64,000 nucleotides of DNA, from positions 15,887,442-15,951,441 of the forward strand of contig ML677348.1 of NCBI GenBank assembly GCA_007922305.1, written 5' to 3'. The stretch comes from Dermatemys mawii. Lineage: Eukaryota; Chordata; Testudines; Dermatemydidae. Shown here in pieces: positions 58,300-64,000 of this stretch; the first letter of the stretch is position 1; each line of letters opens with the position of its first letter. The position numbers and the translations under genes are program-made. Under the pieces are notes generated by a model that saw only the letters and a list, made by a program, of their open reading frames with translations, did no database searches and was not told the DNA's origin.

Positions 58300-59400
58300 A
58301 GAAGCTGAAGTTGATGCCTTCCTGCCCAGGAGATGCGCTCTCCGGTGTTAAGACTCCTCTGCCACAGAAGAGACGCCTCTCCCGGGAGATCACCCCTTGG
58401 ATTGTCTTGCGCGCTGGTTTGTTCCGTCAGCTGTTCCGCACGATCATTTCTTTCTCTCTTTCCCTCCTGGGTTGCGGCTGCTGCGCTGCTTCTCTTGGGG
58501 ACTTTTTTTTCTTTCGGGCTGGTGGGGAGGCACGGTAAATACGGAAAAGCGCCGCCTGCAGGATCAGCGGGGGATATTACTGAAATCCCCACCCAGGAGC
58601 GGCGCCGGCTTTCTGCAGGCTCCGTTCCAGCGCTGCAGGTGGCCTCTTGTAGCATCAGCCGCCCTCCTCCCAGAGAAGCGCCTGGCCACTTTGGCGGCAC
58701 CTTTTCCTTTCTTCGGGAAATGTTTTAGGCTGATTTTTTTTAAATTATTTTCTCTAAAACGTCCAGGCGCAGGTAGATCCCTAGGGGGAAATTAGGCGAG
58801 AACCACCACCCATCAGCGTGCGCCCTCGAGAGCGCAGAGAGCTGGCGAACAAAGGACAGCTCAGCTCCCCACTCAGGAGACCCTTCTTGGCTACTGTAAT
58901 TGATAAAGCCCCACAACGCACAGTGAAATCACAGCAAATAATCGCTTGACTCTCTATTCCCCCCCCCCCCGAAAACCAATGGTCGGTGCAATAGTTTCAA
59001 ACTCTACGCTGTTTGTTCTGGCTAAACAATACAGTCGACAGGGGAGTCAGTCATCCCCAGCTGCGGTCACATCGCACCTGGTAGCGGTGTAAGATTGTTT
59101 CGGCGGCCGCTTTCTTTTGATAAGCGAGAAACCCCTGCAGCTGTGATCCTGGAATAGTTTCTCTCTTGGCAGCAGCTAGCTCTCCGCCTGCCTGCTGGGT
59201 GTGTAGCACTCTCCTGCTGCGGACCTGCCGGACCCGTTACCATTTCCCTGGAAGTGCGTGGGCTAAACTTCAGCGGAAAGTGGGGCTGTTCTCTTTCAAT
59301 GCGAGAACTGTCACTTTCCCCGCGAAACTCAGATACCAGAGAAAATCAGAGCTCGGAGATCCAGGGGAAGGGGATTTGGTCACCATTTCCCTACCGCTTT
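58300..59400. promoter_or_regulatory. CpG island, candidate host promoter
   Basis: CpG dinucleotides are dense: by hand I count 19 between 58,381 and 58,620, against near absence in most of the window. GCGCGC, GGCGCCGG and GCGGCCGC (59,103) are present, and a 12-nt poly-C lies at 58,961-58,972. Open frames on both strands here (for example 58,131-58,700 minus, 58,333-58,728 plus) are composition effects without recognised domains. No TATA box or gene identity is assigned, so the direction of transcription is unknown. The only alternative is a methylation-escaped GC-rich repeat, but no repeat features are visible. Confidence 0.65.
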
Positions 59401-60751
59401 AATCACAATGAGGACAATAGCTAGAGCACCCAGTTAAACCCGCTAGGAATGAGACAATGTGCAGAAGGAAGAAGTCCACGTGCTCCAGTCTGGGTTTGGG
59501 CAAGAGAAGGGTCCCGAGGAGAACGGCGGGCAGTGCTGTATGTTGTACACGCGGAAGGGAACACGGCCAGACGGGTGTCAGTTGCACACGGGGGCTCAGG
59601 ATTTCCTTGCTTAACTTAGTTTGTGCCCTCAGACTTCACTATCCTCCTAGCTTGCGGGCTTAAAATCAGATCCCAGACGATCCTGAACTCCTGCTCAACG
59701 CAGAAACAATTTCTACCGTAGCCAGTGCAGAGATCAAGGGGAGGAAATCGCCAAACTTCCACGGTAAAGAAAGAATAAAAAGCCCTGCCTTGATATTAAA
59801 TACATACACTGTTTCCTCTCCGTGTTTTAATCAGACCGGGAATTAGCACCACAAACCCCGCATGAAGCCTTGGTGTTTCGCTCTGCTTTAGCTCCTCCAT
59901 TTAGAAACGCGGCTATTGTTTCAAAACTCACAACCGTGTGTGCTGCTAAAGTCTTAAAGGGAAGGACCAGCTAGCCAGCCAACACTTCTTGGAAGTATTC
60001 AAACAGCCTAATGACACAAAGCAGTGCCTGGGCTGCAGAAGCTATTCATCAGGAGCATTATGTCAAAGACTGGAGTTAACTTGTATTTATAAAAAAGTCA
60101 GTTGTGTTTAGTTTCCCCAATAACCAGCTGAAAACACTTAAACTCACTTCTCCTTGCAGGCTGCAGCTCCCTGGATATACAACTTTCTGCAAGTCCCTTC
60201 CAGTGCCAGCACTGGAGTTGCACGCGGGCACTTTACAGGTGGTGCAAAGCATTGCCTAAAATAAACTAACCCCCCGGGTCCGGGCAATAGGCGCATAGCT
60301 CGGCGAGGAGCGGGGGGCTGCATCTTTTTGGATGCATCAGGCACTTGATCTCCAATAACAACCTGGCAGAGTTCACGCTTGTAAAGGTGGGTGGAGCCTT
60401 TTGTCCCCCCACCGCCCCCCGCGCAGAAAGCTCTCCGGGCTGACCAGGCAAAGGGAGAGGCCGGTGTGGGTGGAGCTAGGACACATCCTCTTACTCTCCA
60501 TTCAGAATCATGAGTAAAGAGCTGGTCTGGTCTCAACTCCAACCTCACCCAACCCTGCAACCACAGCTCCTGCTGGCCCCCACCAGCGGGGAGGTGACAG
60601 TCTCAGGCACACTCCAGTCCAGTGGTGGCAAATAGGCTAAGCCAACAAAGGTAGGGAGGCATGCTCCCTGTGAGGCATGGTGCCAGGGAGACATAGGGCT
60701 GCCTGGCTATGCTCAGGGCCTCACCTCCCCCATTGTCTTCCTACCTAGTGT
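59401..60751. other. Downstream flank of the CpG island
   Basis: Moderately GC-rich unique DNA. A TTTATAAAA-like box at about 60,086 and a 138-codon minus-strand frame at 60,144-60,560 are visible, but neither supports a gene call. Confidence 0.4.
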
Positions 60752-60883
60752 GCAGGTCCAGGTGAAACACTGGTAAAAATGACTGCACACATTGTCTTTC
60801 CTAGCACTGGGGGTACAGCACTGGTACTAGACCAAAGGTAGGGATATTGCTTTGAATTCTCAGTATAGAAAAGGCCATTGCCT
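60752..60883 (+). repeat. 132-bp direct repeat, copy 1
   Basis: Starts GCAGGTCCAGGTGAAACACT and ends GGCCATTGCCT. It matches 61,775-61,906 at 122 or so of 132 positions without gaps. Confidence 0.93.
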
Positions 60884-60999
60884 GGTGCTGGCAAGGGTTG
60901 TGCCCTGATAGCCAATCATCCAGCTTGCATATCCGGGCTCTCTCAAATCCTGTGGGGACTGCTGGCGCAGGAGGCCAGCTTGTGGCAATGAGCTACACA

Positions 61000-61545
61000 G
61001 CTGCAGGTTAACCAGTTTATTTCAGCATAAACTTCTGTGGGCTATAGCCCACTTCATCGGATGCATAGAATGGAATCCACAGAAGTAAGATGAATACATA
61101 CACAACAGAAAACAAAAACACATAAAAAGGTGGAAATTACCATAGCACTTCTAAGAGGCTATTATCAGCAGGAGAAAACAAAAACAAAAAACCTTTTGTA
61201 GTGATAAGCAGGATGGTCTATATCAGAGAGTTGACAAGAATGTGTGAAGGATACTTAACATAGGGAGATAAATTCAATTATGTAATGACCAAGCCATTCC
61301 TAGTCTTTATTTAATCCTCAGTTGATGGTATCCAATTTGTAAATTAATTCCAGTTCGGCAGCTTCTCACTGGAGTCTGTTTTTGAAGTTTTTCTGTTTTA
61401 AAATTGACACCTTCAGATCTGTAATTGAATGACCAGGGAGGATGAAGTGTTCTCCCACTGTTTTTTGAATGTTATGATTCCTGATGCCAGAGTTGTGTCC
61501 ATTTATTCTAATTGGACTGATGAGGTCAAGGTATATTGGTCCAAA
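61000..61545 (-). mobile_element. Penelope-like element 3' end, antisense
   Basis: On the minus strand the coding tail reads ISPIRINGHNSGIRNHNIQK, TVGEHFILPGHSITDLKVSI and LKQKNFKNRLQ, the C-terminus beyond the GIY-YIG endonuclease of Penelope-like elements. It is followed by untranslated sequence with GTTTTCTCCTGCTGATAATA, then a hammerhead-like motif and GAAATAAACTGGTTAACC. It is 5'-truncated. The orientation of coding tail and ribozyme is consistent, unlike the copy at 54,975. Confidence 0.82.
61025..61060 (-). ncRNA. Decayed hammerhead-ribozyme motif of the Penelope-like element
   Basis: On the minus strand CCGATGAAGTGGGCTATAGC is followed by CCACAGAAGTTTATGC. Stem II (GTGGGC/GCCCAC, loop TATA) is intact. 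The core is CCGATGA in place of CUGAUGA, and AGAAG replaces CGAAA, so cleavage is unlikely. Hammerhead motifs are known in Penelope-like elements of many animals. Confidence 0.65.
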
Positions 61546-61774
61546 TCCATCCATACCATCAGCAGGTCTAATTCCTCTGAGGCCAGTCAAGTGGCTCCTG
61601 CTTACTTCCAGGCTGAATGCAACCTATTACTCCCTAACTATATACATGACATTTGGGAGAGATATACCAGTGAAAAGACAGTCTGGGATGAAGCATGGAG
61701 GGAAAATCACACCACTGGACTGGAGTAGAAGTGCTAGCTTAGAACGGACATCAGGGCTGAATCACCATGTCAGA

Positions 61775-61906
61775 GCAGGTCCAGGTGAAACAGTGGTAAA
61801 AATGTCTGCACACTTTGTCTTTCCTAGCACTCGGGGTACTGCACTGGTACTAAACCAAAGGTAGGGATATTGCTTCAAATTCTCAGTGTAGAGAAGGCCA
61901 TTGCCT
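61775..61906 (+). repeat. 132-bp direct repeat, copy 2
   Basis: Starts GCAGGTCCAGGTGAAACAGT and ends GGCCATTGCCT. It lies 1,023 bp downstream of copy 1, in the same orientation, on the other side of the Penelope-like fragment. Confidence 0.93.
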
Positions 61907-64000
61907 TCAGAGGTAGTTACTCTTTACCTGCAAGAGGGAAATAGGACCTTTTCTTTTTTTTTTGGTACCCATATTTTTGTTTTGTTCCCATATTTAATCC
62001 TAAAAGAGGAAGAATTCTATTTTGTACATATGAACGGTCTTTAATTTATCACTTTCAAAGAGATCTTTAATGATCAGCATTCCCTTGTCTTTGCATGTGC
62101 ATCCAAGTGAGATTTCCTATTTCCAGCGATGAACTAAACCATGTGGGGAGTTTTTTAAGCCAGTAGAGATGTGCTTTTACAATTTTTAGCATTTTCCATA
62201 TCATAACCTCTTAGCACTCCCCTGTGCAACTTGCCAGTGATTACCATTTGCAATGAAGTTAATTTTCATGATAAAATCCTACTGGTCTTTTTCTTATGGT
62301 AATTTCCACTGAAGTTCATGGAATTGCTCTTGTGATTAAGGTCAGCAGGATTTGGCCCTTTTTGTCTTTACATTCTAAATGAAGCTGTAATATATCTACC
62401 ATATCTCTAGGTGCCAATTTTATCATTACTAGTAATCAGTATGGCACACAAGCAGAGTTATAGGGAAGAGACTGAGAGGCCAGTGTTACCTTGCTGAGGC
62501 AATACAGTTTGTGAGGTAGCAGCCTGGCTGGGCTGGATTCCTATGCCCACAATGTTATAAGAAATCAGGTCCCTCTTGAAACCTGACCCGCCTTCTCAAG
62601 TTCCACTCTTCATGCTAAAAGCTCCTCAAAACACATTAATATGTTAGCTGCTGATCACTTCTGATACACCAGTCTTATCGGATTTTATGTATTTAAAATA
62701 CCATCCAAACTGCTTATATTTTCTGGTGCCTGAATTATGTGTAACTAACACCAGATGTATTTACTGGTGTTATTTCCTGGACTCATAAACAGGCCGAAAA
62801 CAAAGTTTAATGGAAGTTTCCATTTGTGTAGAATCTGAGAATACCAAAGCACTTAATATTAATTAATTCAGCCTCCCAACAGCATTGCAAGGCAGGTAAG
62901 AATTAATGAAGCCTGTCTTCAGCAGATGTAAAGCACGAGAGCTCTACCAAGGGAACCAATGAAGCTGCATCAGTTTACACTCACTGAGGAGATGGGCCAT
63001 TATCTTTATATGATGGGGGAAACTGAGGGATAGAAAAGTTAACCCATGACTTGCTTAATTTCAGGTGGGAAGTCCACCACCTAGCCAAGAATAGAACACA
63101 GGTCCAATTCCCATTCCTGTGATTTAATGTTAGGCCTGTCCTTGCACTTTGTATTAATAAAGACATTTCTTATAGGAGAGATGAAATTTAAAGGGGATAT
63201 AATGTGAAATTCTCCCTAAAATGGAGTTTTATTACATAATAAAATGCATTAAAAAGGAATTTGCAACACTTATTTAAAATAATCTCTCTAACCAATTCAA
63301 TATAAATGCATTTTAGCTTTTCATTAGTAAGGCATAAAAAAGGAAGGTTTTCTCAGGTGTTTGCTGTTTCCATACAATTTAAAATATACAGATAGATCTA
63401 TTACTATTATACAAAATAACACAAAATGCAAAATGCTATGAAATACAATACTTATCACTAATTATAGTGCAGAGCTTTTCTACCTTTATTTTGGAGGCTA
63501 AATTATTGCACAGAATAGAGATTAGCATTTCTGCTCTTTATTAGTCTAATTTCTGAAATTCGTAACAGGTTAATTCCATTAGTTCCATTGCTACCTGCCA
63601 GGCATTTCCGCCAACCATAGCCCTTTCTGCGTGGGGTAAATTGCTCTAGCCAACCCACATCAGGCCTTCCATATTATTAATGCTCTCTCCTCCACTCAGT
63701 GTATTGTATTGCCATTTCTGTGCTTAAATGCAGACTAGGGCTCAAAACCAAAGCCTTTAAAATTGCATACCTGTGAAAAGGTCCTTTTTAGTGAATGCAT
63801 AGAGACCATGGAGCAGGATTCGGAGGTGTTAGGGGCATGCTTGTATTATACATATGGAAGGACTATTCTAAACAACATTATTTGAAAACAGTTTGGAAAC
63901 ATTTCATATCCTCTTGCAGGTCATGGCACTGGCTGACTTGGCTCCCTCTGTGGTTGCCTCAGGACTGTCAGGCCCATCAAAGGAGAGAACTTTTATGGGT
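61907..64000. other. Stretch without recognised gene
   Basis: AT-rich DNA with weak SINE-like relics (for example TGATGGGGGAAACTGAGGGA at about 63,012). No gene is supported. Confidence 0.5.

Noticed and set aside
58131..58700. 189-codon minus-strand frame in the CpG-rich region
   Set aside because: Several frames on both strands are open here because the GC-rich sequence has few stops. The protein is low-complexity, with no domain or splice support.
60144..60560. 138-codon minus-strand frame
   Set aside because: Same composition effect; no recognisable domain and an overlapping alternative frame.

Overview
This window reads as a stretch of a reptile nuclear genome, most likely a turtle, and mostly intergenic or intronic. 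The case rests on its mobile elements. CR1 LINEs dominate, in at least six places. The rest are decayed L1 and Penelope-like retroelements, LTR elements with TGTGAC...TTACA ends, hAT and PIF/Harbinger DNA transposons with their MITEs, and MIR-like SINE remnants. I recognise several of these families from chelonian genomes, but no database search was possible. I find no host protein-coding gene I can name, no tRNA or rRNA gene, and no bacterial-style operon or CRISPR array.

Layout. 1-10 kb: a plus-strand CR1 (1,665-2,875), a long stretch without recognised genes containing a 29-nt palindrome, then a minus-strand CR1 split by a complete solo LTR (8,173-8,967, duplicated target CTTAC). 10-14 kb: an old minus-strand L1 holding a nested minus-strand CR1; the catalytic YADD segment of its reverse transcriptase is flipped. 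14-24 kb: MITEs, MIR remnants, an LTR-like block and a perfect 26-nt palindrome. 24.5-26.9 kb: a broken hAT transposase gene split by a hAT-type MITE. 27.3-32.1 kb: the most intact unit, a 4,005-bp PIF/Harbinger transposon inserted in a solo LTR. 33-46 kb: LTR, MITE, MIR and Penelope fragments in unique AT-rich DNA, with one candidate 51-nt exon. 46-57 kb: a CR1 carrying a hAT MITE, an LTR-like block, a Penelope-like element with an internal inversion, more CR1, and a second hAT MITE family. 58.3-59.4 kb: a CpG-rich island, the best candidate for a host promoter. 60.7-61.9 kb: a 132-bp direct repeat pair on either side of a Penelope-like 3' end with a decayed hammerhead ribozyme.

How the parts work together. 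The Harbinger element carries the two genes expected of an autonomous copy. A two-exon Myb/SANT-like DNA-binding protein gene (plus strand) converges on a DDE transposase gene (minus strand). Poly(A) signals for both strands lie within 40 bp of each other between them. The termini are inverted repeats with internal AGCGCTATA motifs, one forming a 13-bp hairpin. Three point lesions have inactivated this copy: one frameshift, one stop in the Myb-like gene and one stop in the transposase. The intron of the Myb-like gene also holds an antisense 130-codon reading frame that the standard two-gene model does not explain.

The nesting gives a relative timeline: CR1 before LTR at 8 kb, L1 before CR1 at 12 kb, LTR before Harbinger at 27 kb, hAT gene before MITE at 25 kb, and CR1 before MITE at 46 kb.
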